Assembly (NCBI GenBank): GCA_017382915.1
Contig: JAFNZJ010000048.1
Span: 1-8,344 of the forward strand
Direction: 5' to 3'
DNA from: Clostridia bacterium
GTDB lineage: Bacteria > Bacillota > Clostridia > Oscillospirales > Acutalibacteraceae
DNA length: 8,344 bases
The position numbers and the translations under genes were made by a program. Below are positions 1-5,986 of this stretch, in pieces. Numbering within the stretch: the stretch's first letter is position 1; each line of letters opens with the position of its first letter. The notes beneath the pieces were generated by a model. That model was not told the origin of the DNA. It searched no databases and was given only the letters and a program-made list of their open reading frames with translations.

Positions 1-548
1 ATTTTACCGCCAAGTGAGTGACCTGCAATGCCCATTTTACTCTCATCAACCCTTGGGTCATTTGCCAACAGGTCAATAAGCAGGGTAGTGTCATGCACCA
101 GCTTGCCCATACCTGTCCAATTGGGGTGGTCGTTAAGTAAAGCGGTGGCACATTTGCCCCAAAGAGAAAAATCATTTTTATCGCAGTCGTATGGCAGGTA
201 TGTAAGGTGAAAAGCCTCAGCGGTGGCTACGGCATAACCACGACGCACTAAATGAAGCATCATTTCAATTCCGTCATAAAAAGGCAAATGTTCACCCGTT
301 TTAATATCATGTGCCATCATAGCCTCGGGGTAGTAAAAGGGTACCGCAACGGCCGGCATTGGCTTGCTTTGGTCTTTGGGCAAAAGCATAATTACCTTTT
401 GCTTTGTTTTAGGGCCATTTGCTTGGTAGTAAACCTCGGCAATATAATCTTCTTTTTCGTATTTTTCTATTAACTCTGCAGAATGCTCAAAATCATAATT
501 TTTGGGGTATCCTAACAAATTTTTCCAATCACTAGCAGTAAGACTCAT
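1..548 (-). CDS. Alpha/beta-hydrolase (esterase/dienelactone-hydrolase type), 3'-truncated by window edge
   Basis: Seen: an open frame runs from ATG at 546-548 leftward to the window edge with no stop, giving 182 residues plus a partial codon. The start has a strong site, GGAGG, 7 bases upstream. Near the visible end is the nucleophile elbow GHSLGG (residues 176-181, candidate catalytic Ser178), preceded by a D-P-R-V-D segment, which is how serine hydrolases of the alpha/beta-hydrolase fold usually enter the nucleophile strand. A hydrophobic strand (about residues 52-56) and the segment at 104-110 (GYAVATA) fit the earlier strands of the fold. No signal peptide is visible, so it is probably cytoplasmic. 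Inference: an esterase or acyl hydrolase of the dienelactone-hydrolase/acetyl-xylan-esterase-like group; the substrate is unknown. The catalytic Asp and His would lie outside the window. Fold assignment is fairly secure, specificity is not. Confidence 0.8.
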   Translation of the reverse strand, partial: MSLTASDWKNLLGYPKNYDFEHSAELIEKYEKEDYIAEVYYQANGPKTKQKVIMLLPKDQSKPMPAVAVPFYYPEAMMAHDIKTGEHLPFYDGIEMMLHLVRRGYAVATAEAFHLTYLPYDCDKNDFSLWGKCATALLNDHPNWTGMGKLVHDTTLLIDLLANDPRVDESKMGIAGHSLGGK

Positions 549-581
549 AACATTTCCTCCAAATAGGGGTGGTTTTAAAGT

Positions 582-610
582 ATTATAGCATAATAAAAAC
601 AAAAGAGCAA
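582..610 (-). promoter_or_regulatory. Promoter of the alpha/beta-hydrolase gene
   Basis: On the minus strand a perfect -10 TATAAT (582-587) is preceded by TGC (extended -10) and, after a 17-base spacer, by a weak -35 TTGCTC (605-610). The predicted start falls around 575, leaving a short leader of about 27 bases containing the GGAGG ribosome binding site. This makes the hydrolase independent of the tRNA gene upstream. Confidence 0.65.
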
Positions 611-669
611 GGTAATAAGGTCTAAATGTTAAAAAAATAGACTACCGACCGTTATGGTATTCCCTGCTT

Positions 670-704
670 GACGACCCAAAGGCTTTTGCCTTTCGGTACC
701 CGTC
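670..704. repeat. Imperfect hairpin in the intergenic segment
   Basis: On the plus strand, AAAGGC (678-683) pairs with GCCTTT (688-693) around a TTTT loop. The stem continues past a C-C mismatch with ACC/GGT (674-676 with 695-697), then GACG/CGTC (670-673 with 701-704) with a 3-base bulge at 698-700. No T run follows on either strand, so it does not look like a standard terminator. Function unknown; possibly part of a dispersed intergenic repeat or a structured RNA. Confidence 0.5.
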
Positions 705-720
705 TACGCACCGCATCGCT

Positions 721-747
721 ATAAAACAGTTCACTGAACTGTTTTAT
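721..747. repeat. 27-bp perfect palindrome (13-bp arms, 1-bp centre)
   Basis: ATAAAACAGTTCA (721-733) is followed by a single C and its exact reverse complement (735-747). A 13-bp perfect inverted repeat is unlikely by chance. The central AGTTCACTGAACT could be a protein-binding site, or the whole could be the arm of a small dispersed repeat. Only about three T residues follow the plus-strand copy, so a terminator role is weak. It lies in gene-free DNA between the alpha/beta-hydrolase promoter and the tRNA-Arg terminator, with no gene start close enough to make it an obvious operator. Confidence 0.6.
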
Positions 748-763
748 TTAACGCTCTGCGCCC

Positions 764-790
764 TCTCAGGGTTCGAATCCCTTGAACGGA
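764..790 (+). pseudogene. tRNA T-arm-like remnant, opposite strand to tRNA-Arg
   Basis: The plus strand carries GGGTTCGAATCCCTT (769-783), the T-stem, T-loop and T-stem pattern of a tRNA, followed by GAACGGA where the 3' acceptor strand would be. No matching 5' acceptor strand (TCCGTTC), D arm or anticodon arm is found upstream, and AAA stands where CCA would be, so this is not an intact tRNA. The 15 bases are an exact inverted copy of 831-845 in the T arm of the real tRNA-Arg. It could be a decayed tRNA 3' end, a tRNA-derived repeat, or a fragment left by past recombination. Confidence 0.4.
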
Positions 791-820
791 AAAACACCAA
801 CCTGTGTGGTTGGTGTTTTT
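790..820 (-). terminator. Intrinsic terminator of tRNA-Arg (symmetrical)
   Basis: Thirteen-base arms at 790-802 and 808-820 are exact reverse complements around a 5-base loop (TGTGT). The GC-richer inner part, CACCAACC/GGTTGGTG, is flanked by A5/T5, so a T run follows the stem on both strands. On the minus strand it begins at the last base of the tRNA CCA end, so it very probably ends the tRNA transcript. Confidence 0.85.
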
Positions 821-896
821 GGCCCGCCCGAAGGGATTCGAACCCCCGTTCTTCAGAATCGGAATCTGCTGCGTTATCCAGCTGCGCCACAGGCGG
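820..896 (-). tRNA. tRNA-Arg (anticodon CCG)
   Basis: On the minus strand the 77-nt gene folds as a full cloverleaf. The acceptor CCGCCTG (1-7) pairs with CGGGCGG (66-72), including one T-G pair; discriminator G73 is followed by an encoded CCA. The D stem is GCGC with three good pairs and the D loop contains GG. The anticodon arm is GCAGA-TTCCGAT-TCTGA, with four of five pairs formed (27-43 is G-A). The loop reads TT-CCG-AT, giving anticodon CCG, which decodes CGG (Arg). The T arm is GGGGG-TTCGAAT-CCCTT. It sits between the glycoside-hydrolase terminator and its own terminator, with its own promoter, so it is a single-gene unit. Confidence 0.95.
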
Positions 897-908
897 AAAT
901 ATAGCATA

Positions 909-937
909 ATTATATCAGTAAAAAGCAAAAAATGCAA
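909..937 (-). promoter_or_regulatory. Promoter of tRNA-Arg
   Basis: Minus-strand -10 TATAAT (909-914) is preceded by TGA (extended -10), with a 17-base spacer to TTGCAT (932-937). The predicted start is near 902, about 6 bases before the mature tRNA end. The -35 hexamer lies inside the terminator stem of the upstream glycoside-hydrolase gene. Confidence 0.7.
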
Positions 938-961
938 GCGTCTATAAAAGCGCTTGCATTT
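930..961 (-). terminator. Intrinsic terminator of the glycoside-hydrolase-like gene
   Basis: Arms AAATGCAAGCG (930-940) and CGCTTGCATTT (951-961) are exact reverse complements around a 10-base loop. On the minus strand the stem runs into T6-GC-T4. It starts 6 bases past the stop codon of the gene at 968-3070. Confidence 0.8.
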
Positions 962-967
962 AATGTT

Positions 968-3070
968 TTATTCGGTTACTAAAAATAGTCCATCATAGGG
1001 GTCAAGAGTAATTTCTATAAAACTTTCGCCATTTATATTTTCGGTTTTGGCGGGTGTAATTTCACCGTTATTTGGGTTGCACAGCAATACCTTGTTTGCT
1101 ATTGGCAGAAAAACCTTGCCTTTAAAGACAGCATTATCCATATTACAAATAAAGATTATAGTTTTATCATCATCTTTTCTGATGTGAGATAATATTTTCG
1201 GTGCAGTTATGCCATCATCTGCATTAGCGGTGTCTTGACCGATAACCTTAATGGTATTGGGAATGAGATGCTTAATATCATTAAAAGTGCTTAAATAGGT
1301 AAAATGTAGCCCCTTATCTTTAAGTGATAAAAGTTCCAAAAAAGCGGGGGTGGATGCGCCTGTTTCACGTTCCGTTTCGGGCATACGGTCAACCGCAATC
1401 ACCTTGCCGCCCGCCTTAATAAATGCGGTTAACTGTTTTACGGTCTTTTCGCTTAAAACAAAGGCATAAGGCAAAATCAAAAGGTTATATTTGCGGGTAA
1501 GTACATTTAAGGTGTTATCGCTAATAGTTGCATTTTGAACTTCATTTTCATCAATATAATCAAAGTCAATTTGCCTATTAAGCAGCTGCCACGAAACCTT
1601 GGTAAAGCAGTTTTGAACCCTGTTCATATCCTCGCCCTGGTCAATGTTATAACCCTTTTCATTAGGTGTAAAGGATGCCCACATGGTATTTTCGGGGTAT
1701 AAAATTGCGGTTTGGCTGTGGCGTTTGCCAACTCTTAACAGTGTACCAAGTCGTGCGGTATATTCATTTAATTTTGCTATATAATCGGTTTTAAATTTTT
1801 CCCACCTGAAGTAGGATGTTATTATGTTAATACCTTGTGCTTGGTGCCAGTTTACACTAGCCTTAATCCATTCGGGCAGAACTTCAGTTTTGCTCCAACC
1901 CTCGGCAATGCCGGATGCCTCTGACTGGGCGTTACCCAAATCATAAACATCGGCAAATGATGCCGCAAGGCGGGCAATAGGAATACCGCCCGTTTTCATA
2001 AGCGTTTCAGGATTGCAGGAAAGCTTATCAATACCCGGCCAATCAAACTGCTTTGCCGAGCGGTAGAATGAGCCGTAGCAGAAGATATGTGCCTGCAGAG
2101 TTTCTTCAGCCAGCATATGACCTGTGGATTTTGTGCCGTGGTTATGGCACCAGTCTTTAAGCACCTTAAAGTATGAATTAGCTACCATATCGGCGGTGAA
2201 ATCCCAAAAATCGCATCTACGCTTAATGCGGTGGGGAGTGTTTTCGTGGAATACCGAAAGCAGTGCGCGTTCAATGGGGTAGCCATACCGTTTTTCAAAA
2301 AGGGCGGGGAAGTCCTCGCTCCAAGAAATAACGGGGTACTGACTGTTAGGAATATACCAACCAATCATTGATGGCTCATCGGTAAAAATTGCATCAACCT
2401 GCTTACCAAAATCACCGTCAATAAGCGAATAATACCTATCGTGGGTCACTTCGGTAAAGGCTTTTGTTGCCTTTTCGTTTAAAATATTTATATAACGCCT
2501 TGGCTCAGAGTGGCTGTGTGTTGCGTGGGTGCCATCAAAAAGGGTGTGCTGCATAAATACCACAAGTCTGTAAAGACCTTGCGGAATATTAAATTTAAGT
2601 GAGCCGTTACCGTCATAACTGTCGGTAATATCAATAGCTTCGGTTTCGGTGGGGTTGTCAAGCGGCAATAAAAATGCCTTAAAAAGCTTACTACGCGGTA
2701 TATCAGCGCGGTAATAGGCCTCACCCCGCAAGTTGGCGCGCGCCTCAAAGCAGGTAAGTCCAATTGCTTCAAATTCGGGGCTTTTATCCAAAACGGCACC
2801 GCTTGCCGTACCCGATGGGTAACCCTTTTCATCATAAAGCCAAATTCTAAAACCTCTGTCGCGGTAGGCATCAAAGCCCTTTTTAAAGTTTAGCCAATCT
2901 TCATTGTTGTTGGGGTAATCGGGTGAATATTTAACGTTGGCAACAACACCGCCAAAGCCACACTGACTGTGGCGGTCAATGTGTTTTTCAAACTCACCCA
3001 TATTGGTATGAATTAGCGGGTAAATGCCGTATTCTTTTTTAGGATTAAAAAAATCATTTTTCCAGCTCAT
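968..3070 (-). CDS. Glycoside-hydrolase-like protein, TIM-barrel type, family uncertain (GH106-like?)
   Basis: Cytoplasmic 700-residue protein with no signal peptide. Seen: an N-terminal segment with WLYDEKGYPSG (about residues 77-87); a barrel-like region with FTDEPS (231-232 are Asp-Glu), STGHMLAEE (about 315-323) and QSEASG (Glu at 384), all candidate active-site strand ends; then a Rossmann- or glutaminase-like segment (about 454-565, ending in a strand-helix-strand with AGGKVIAVD), and a small C-terminal beta domain. Known: similar YDE..PSG and DEP motifs occur in large bacterial glycosidases related to GH106 alpha-L-rhamnosidases and neighbouring clan-A-like families. GH106 enzymes are usually over 1000 residues; this one is much shorter and seems to lack their C-terminal beta-sandwich. 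The start at 3070 is chosen because AAAGG lies 10 bases upstream; a longer frame to ATG 3122-3124 overlaps the promoter -10. An ATG at 3074-3076 is too close to the AAAGG. Monocistronic, with no transporter or regulator beside it. Glycosidase identity is moderately sure, substrate unknown. Confidence 0.7.
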   Translation of the reverse strand: MSWKNDFFNPKKEYGIYPLIHTNMGEFEKHIDRHSQCGFGGVVANVKYSPDYPNNNEDWLNFKKGFDAYRDRGFRIWLYDEKGYPSGTASGAVLDKSPEFEAIGLTCFEARANLRGEAYYRADIPRSKLFKAFLLPLDNPTETEAIDITDSYDGNGSLKFNIPQGLYRLVVFMQHTLFDGTHATHSHSEPRRYINILNEKATKAFTEVTHDRYYSLIDGDFGKQVDAIFTDEPSMIGWYIPNSQYPVISWSEDFPALFEKRYGYPIERALLSVFHENTPHRIKRRCDFWDFTADMVANSYFKVLKDWCHNHGTKSTGHMLAEETLQAHIFCYGSFYRSAKQFDWPGIDKLSCNPETLMKTGGIPIARLAASFADVYDLGNAQSEASGIAEGWSKTEVLPEWIKASVNWHQAQGINIITSYFRWEKFKTDYIAKLNEYTARLGTLLRVGKRHSQTAILYPENTMWASFTPNEKGYNIDQGEDMNRVQNCFTKVSWQLLNRQIDFDYIDENEVQNATISDNTLNVLTRKYNLLILPYAFVLSEKTVKQLTAFIKAGGKVIAVDRMPETERETGASTPAFLELLSLKDKGLHFTYLSTFNDIKHLIPNTIKVIGQDTANADDGITAPKILSHIRKDDDKTIIFICNMDNAVFKGKVFLPIANKVLLCNPNNGEITPAKTENINGESFIEITLDPYDGLFLVTE

Positions 3071-3114
3071 AAACATTTTTCCTTTCGGTAAAAAAGGTTT
3101 TGCCTTACAGTAAT

Positions 3115-3143
3115 ATTTTAGCATCTTAGCATTGTAAAAACAA
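3115..3143 (-). promoter_or_regulatory. Promoter of the glycoside-hydrolase-like gene
   Basis: Minus-strand -10 TAAAAT (3115-3120), preceded by TGC, sits 17 bases from TTGTTT (3138-3143). The -10 overlaps an upstream in-frame ATG (3122-3124), so transcription should begin downstream of it, which supports the start at 3070. A small 11-bp palindrome, AGTAAATTACT (3143-3153), abuts the -35 and could be an operator, though its 5-bp arms could be chance in AT-rich DNA. Confidence 0.5.
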
Positions 3144-3192
3144 GTAAATTACTAAACTTTAACACCAAAAAATACAATATTTGTAAATACTA

Positions 3193-3222
3193 TTGCTTTT
3201 TAATGGTTTTGTTTGATATAAT
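3193..3222 (+). promoter_or_regulatory. Promoter of the branching-enzyme gene
   Basis: The -10 TATAAT (3217-3222), preceded by TGA, is 18 bases from TTGCTT (3193-3198). Predicted start is near 3229, inside a perfect 10-bp palindrome TACTATAGTA (3225-3234). It is arranged back to back with the minus-strand promoter at 3115-3143. Confidence 0.65.
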
Positions 3223-3254
3223 ATTACTATAGTATTTTAAAGGGGGATTTTTAT

Positions 3255-5258
3255 ATGGCAGTAAATGAAGTAAATAAAATATTTAGCATTGACCCATATT
3301 TGGTCCCTTTTAAGGGTGATATTGACCTTAGGGTTAAGCTTTTTGAGGACAAAAAGCAGCAGCTTTTAGGCAACGATAAAAGCATAGTTGATTTTGCGTC
3401 GGGTTATGAATATTTTGGTATACATAAAACTAATAATGGCTGGGTCTACCGTGAATGGGCGCCCGCCGCAGACGCTATGTTTTTTACGGGCGATTTTAAT
3501 AATTGGAACACCGAAAGTCACCAAATGGAGCGGCTTGAAAACGGCGTTTTTGAACTGTATTTAAAGGGTAAAAACGCACTTAAGGTCGGTCAAAAGGTGC
3601 AGGCAATAGTTATAAGTGGCGGTAAAATGCTGCGCCGTATACCCACCTATGCAACAAGGGTTGTGCAGGATGCCGACACCTACCTTTGGTGTGCTGAGGT
3701 GGAGGATACATTAGCCCCGTTTGATTTTGATGACGATGATTTTCAGCCCGAAAAAACACCCTTTATTTATGAATGTCATATTGGTATGTCGGGTGAAGAT
3801 GGTAGGGTTAGCACCTATAAGGAGTTTAAAAACAATGTTTTACCCCGCATAAAAAAGGCGGGATATAATACTATACAAATTATGGCGGTAATGGAGCACC
3901 CGTATTACGGCTCATTTGGCTATCAGGTTTCAAACTTTTTTGCCGCATCATCACGCTATGGTAAAAGCAAGGATTTAAAGCAGCTTATAAAGGCAGCGCA
4001 TAAAAACGGCATTGCGGTTTTGCTTGATGTAGTACATTCACACGTCGTTAAAAACACCAATGAAGGTCTTAATGAATTTGACGGTACTGTTTATCAGTTT
4101 TTCCATGATGGGCCACGGGGCGACCATAGCGCTTGGGGCACCAAGCTTTTTAACTATGGCAAAAATGAAGTGCTACACTTTTTGCTTTCAAACCTAAAAT
4201 ACTGGACCAAGGTTTTCCACTTTGACGGCTTTAGGTTTGATGGTGTAACCTCAATGCTTTATCACGACCACGGACTGGGCAGTGCCTTTACAAGCTATGA
4301 TATGTATTTTTCTGAAAATACCGATACCGAAGCCGTTACATATTTACAGCTTGCAAATGAGCTTATACATAAGTTAAACCCCAACGCAATAACAATTGCT
4401 GAAGATATGTCGGGTATGCCGGGTATGTGCTTACCAACTAGTAAAGGCGGCATTGGTTTTGACTACCGACTTTCAATGGGCGTGCCCGATTTATGGATAA
4501 AAATTATTAAAGAAACCAAAGATGATGACTTTGATATTGCAAAGCTTTGGTATGAACTTAATTCCAGACGCCCAAATGAAAAAAATATAGGTTATTGTGA
4601 ATCGCACGACCAAGCACTGGTAGGGGATAAAACCATTATGTTTAGGCTATGTGACGCCGAAATGTATGTTGGTATGCAAAAATTTGGTGCCAACATTACG
4701 GTTGACAGGGGCATAGCGCTACATAAAATGATTAGACTGCTTACCGCATCGCTTGCGGGTGAGGGTTATCTTAACTTTATGGGCAATGAGTTTGGTCACC
4801 CCGAATGGATAGACTTTCCGCGCGAGGGAAACGGTTGGAGTTATCATTATTGTCGCAGGCAGTGGAGCTTGGTTGATAACAAAAATCTGCGCTACTGTGA
4901 ACTTGATGCCTTTGATAAGGCCATGATAAAACTGCTTAAAAACGAGGACCTGCTTACACCTAAAGCCCAAAATTTGTGGATGCACCAGCAGGATAAAATA
5001 CTTATTTACGCCAAGGATTCAGTAGTATTTGCCTTTAATTTTAACAAAGAAAAATCTTTTGACGGGTACTTTGTGCCCACCAAAAAGGCGGGTAAATATA
5101 GGGTTGTTTTATCATCTGACGATGGTAAGTTTGGCGGTTTTTCAAGGGTGGATACCAAAAGAATATATAAAGCCCAAAAAACGCCCGACGGTTGGTATGG
5201 CTTTAACTGTTATTTACCAAACCGAACTGCTATTGTTTTTAAATATGAAGGTGAATAA
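3255..5258 (+). CDS. glgB: 1,4-alpha-glucan (glycogen) branching enzyme, GH13_8 type
   Basis: Transfers segments of alpha-1,4-glucan to alpha-1,6 positions, making the branch points of glycogen; cytoplasmic. The 667-residue protein is full length for the subfamily. Seen: an N-terminal CBM48-like module (about residues 50-150, with REWAPAA and GDFNNWN); the catalytic barrel with region I DVVHSH (258-263), region II GFRFDGVTS (nucleophile Asp329, Arg327), region III AED (acid/base Glu383) and region IV ESHDQA (Asp452); then GNEFGHPEW (510-518) and a C-terminal beta domain. From memory of the human GBE1 sequence, long stretches around regions I-IV match the eukaryotic-type GH13_8 enzymes much better than the classical bacterial GH13_9 GlgB. 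The start is supported by AAAGGGGG 8 bases upstream. No other glg gene (glgC, glgD, glgA, glgP) adjoins it; it has its own promoter and terminator. Function is very secure; the gene symbol follows function. Confidence 0.95.
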   Translation: MAVNEVNKIFSIDPYLVPFKGDIDLRVKLFEDKKQQLLGNDKSIVDFASGYEYFGIHKTNNGWVYREWAPAADAMFFTGDFNNWNTESHQMERLENGVFELYLKGKNALKVGQKVQAIVISGGKMLRRIPTYATRVVQDADTYLWCAEVEDTLAPFDFDDDDFQPEKTPFIYECHIGMSGEDGRVSTYKEFKNNVLPRIKKAGYNTIQIMAVMEHPYYGSFGYQVSNFFAASSRYGKSKDLKQLIKAAHKNGIAVLLDVVHSHVVKNTNEGLNEFDGTVYQFFHDGPRGDHSAWGTKLFNYGKNEVLHFLLSNLKYWTKVFHFDGFRFDGVTSMLYHDHGLGSAFTSYDMYFSENTDTEAVTYLQLANELIHKLNPNAITIAEDMSGMPGMCLPTSKGGIGFDYRLSMGVPDLWIKIIKETKDDDFDIAKLWYELNSRRPNEKNIGYCESHDQALVGDKTIMFRLCDAEMYVGMQKFGANITVDRGIALHKMIRLLTASLAGEGYLNFMGNEFGHPEWIDFPREGNGWSYHYCRRQWSLVDNKNLRYCELDAFDKAMIKLLKNEDLLTPKAQNLWMHQQDKILIYAKDSVVFAFNFNKEKSFDGYFVPTKKAGKYRVVLSSDDGKFGGFSRVDTKRIYKAQKTPDGWYGFNCYLPNRTAIVFKYEGE

Positions 5259-5292
5259 AAAAACGCTCTTGATTTTTTCAAGAGCGTTTTTT
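5258..5292. terminator. Bidirectional terminator between glgB and xpt
   Basis: Perfect 15-base arms (5258-5272 and 5278-5292) enclose a TTTTT loop; the core is CGCTCTTGA/TCAAGAGCG flanked by A6/T6. It begins at the last base of the glgB stop codon and ends 5 bases from the xpt stop codon, so it can end transcripts arriving from both sides. Confidence 0.9.
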
Positions 5293-5297
5293 GTTAA

Positions 5298-5879
5298 TTA
5301 CTGTTTTCTAAATTCAATGGTACCTTTTTTGTCATCCATTGCTTCAACAATTGCAAGTGATTCAAGCTGATAACCTGCGGTGCGAATAATTTCGCCACCC
5401 GACTGAAATCCCTTTTCAATGGCAATGCCAATGCCTTCAACCGTGGCGCCCGATTCCTCAACAATTGAAATAAGACCCTGCAGCGCACAGCCGTTGGCTA
5501 AAAAATCATCAATAATAAGTACATGGTCATTGCTATTTAAAAACTTTTTAGAAACAATAACGGTGTTTGTGCATTTGTGGGTAAAAGATTCAACGGTGGC
5601 ACTAAAAACATCACCGTCAATATTAACACTTTTGCTTTTTTTGGCAAAAACAAAGGGCACCCCAAACTCTTTAGCGACAAAGGCGGCAATTGCTATGCCT
5701 GATGCCTCAATAGTAAGCACCTTGTTGATTTTTTTATTTGCAAAACGGCGCTTAAATTCCTTGCCAATTTCGGCAAGCAGTTCAACATCCATTTGGTGGT
5801 TTAAAAAGCAGTCCACCTTTAAAACATTGCCGGGTTTAACTGCGCCATCTTTTACTATACGCTGTTCTAAAAAGTTCAT
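5298..5879 (-). CDS. xpt: Xanthine phosphoribosyltransferase
   Basis: Purine salvage: converts xanthine plus PRPP to XMP in the cytoplasm. The 193-residue length matches the family. Seen: an N-terminal segment with KVDCFLNHQMD (21-31), typical of Xpt; EASGIA (58-63); and the PRPP-binding signature VLIIDDFLANGCA (120-132) with its Asp-Asp pair. The start is set by GGGGAGG ending 8 bases upstream of ATG 5877-5879. It converges on glgB and diverges from the amidohydrolase gene, with its own promoter. In Bacillus subtilis xpt is preceded by a guanine riboswitch and followed by pbuX; here the predicted leader is about 25 bases, far too short for a purine riboswitch, and no permease gene follows. 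Adenine phosphoribosyltransferase is the nearest alternative family, but length and N-terminal motif favour Xpt. Confidence 0.93.
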   Translation of the reverse strand: MNFLEQRIVKDGAVKPGNVLKVDCFLNHQMDVELLAEIGKEFKRRFANKKINKVLTIEASGIAIAAFVAKEFGVPFVFAKKSKSVNIDGDVFSATVESFTHKCTNTVIVSKKFLNSNDHVLIIDDFLANGCALQGLISIVEESGATVEGIGIAIEKGFQSGGEIIRTAGYQLESLAIVEAMDDKKGTIEFRKQ

Positions 5880-5910
5880 ATTAACATCCTCCCCGAAGGT
5901 TTGTTATTTC

Positions 5911-5939
5911 ATTTTAACACACATTTTTCGTTTTGTCAT
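5911..5939 (-). promoter_or_regulatory. Promoter of xpt
   Basis: On the minus strand ATGACA (5934-5939; 5 of 6 to consensus) lies 17 bases from TAAAAT (5911-5916), which is preceded by TGT. Predicted start is near 5904, giving a leader of about 25 bases with only a small CC-TTCG-GG turn beside the ribosome binding site. Confidence 0.7.
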
Positions 5940-5957
5940 TTCTTTTTTTAAAAAAAG

Positions 5958-5986
5958 TTGATTTATGTCAAAAAATTTGTTATAAC
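5958..5986 (+). promoter_or_regulatory. Promoter of the amidohydrolase gene
   Basis: TTGATT (5958-5963), a 17-base spacer, then TATAAC (5981-5986) preceded by TGT. Predicted start is near 5993, with a leader of about 55 bases. A second TATAAT at 6023-6028 has no -35 at a suitable distance and would start transcripts at the ribosome binding site (GAGG 6035-6038), so it is a weaker candidate. Confidence 0.55.

Noticed and set aside
670..704. Reading the hairpin at 670-704 as an intrinsic terminator
   Set aside because: No T tract follows on either strand, and no gene ends beside it.
764..790. A second functional tRNA on the plus strand
   Set aside because: Only the T arm is recognisable; acceptor pairing, D arm, anticodon arm and CCA are absent.
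731..937. 68-codon minus-strand ORF across the tRNA-Arg region
   Set aside because: It reads straight through the tRNA, its terminator and the palindrome; it has no ribosome binding site and a composition set by the RNA gene.
2488..2874. 128-codon minus-strand ORF inside the glycoside-hydrolase-like gene
   Set aside because: It lies in another frame of a well-supported gene, with no ribosome binding site or domain signal.
3071..3124. Longer N terminus for the glycoside-hydrolase-like protein starting at ATG 3122-3124
   Set aside because: The predicted -10 (3115-3120) overlaps this start, no ribosome binding site precedes it, and a good AAAGG is placed for the ATG at 3068-3070.
5894..5930. 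Possible pair of PurR boxes (CGAA core at 5894-5897 and TTCG at 5927-5930) upstream of xpt
   Set aside because: The cores are separated by 29 bases instead of the 16-17 known for Bacillus PurBoxes, and the flanks match the consensus poorly.
5419..5961. 180-codon plus-strand ORF opposite xpt
   Set aside because: It is a shadow of xpt on the opposite strand, with Ser/Thr-rich low-complexity translation and no recognised motif.
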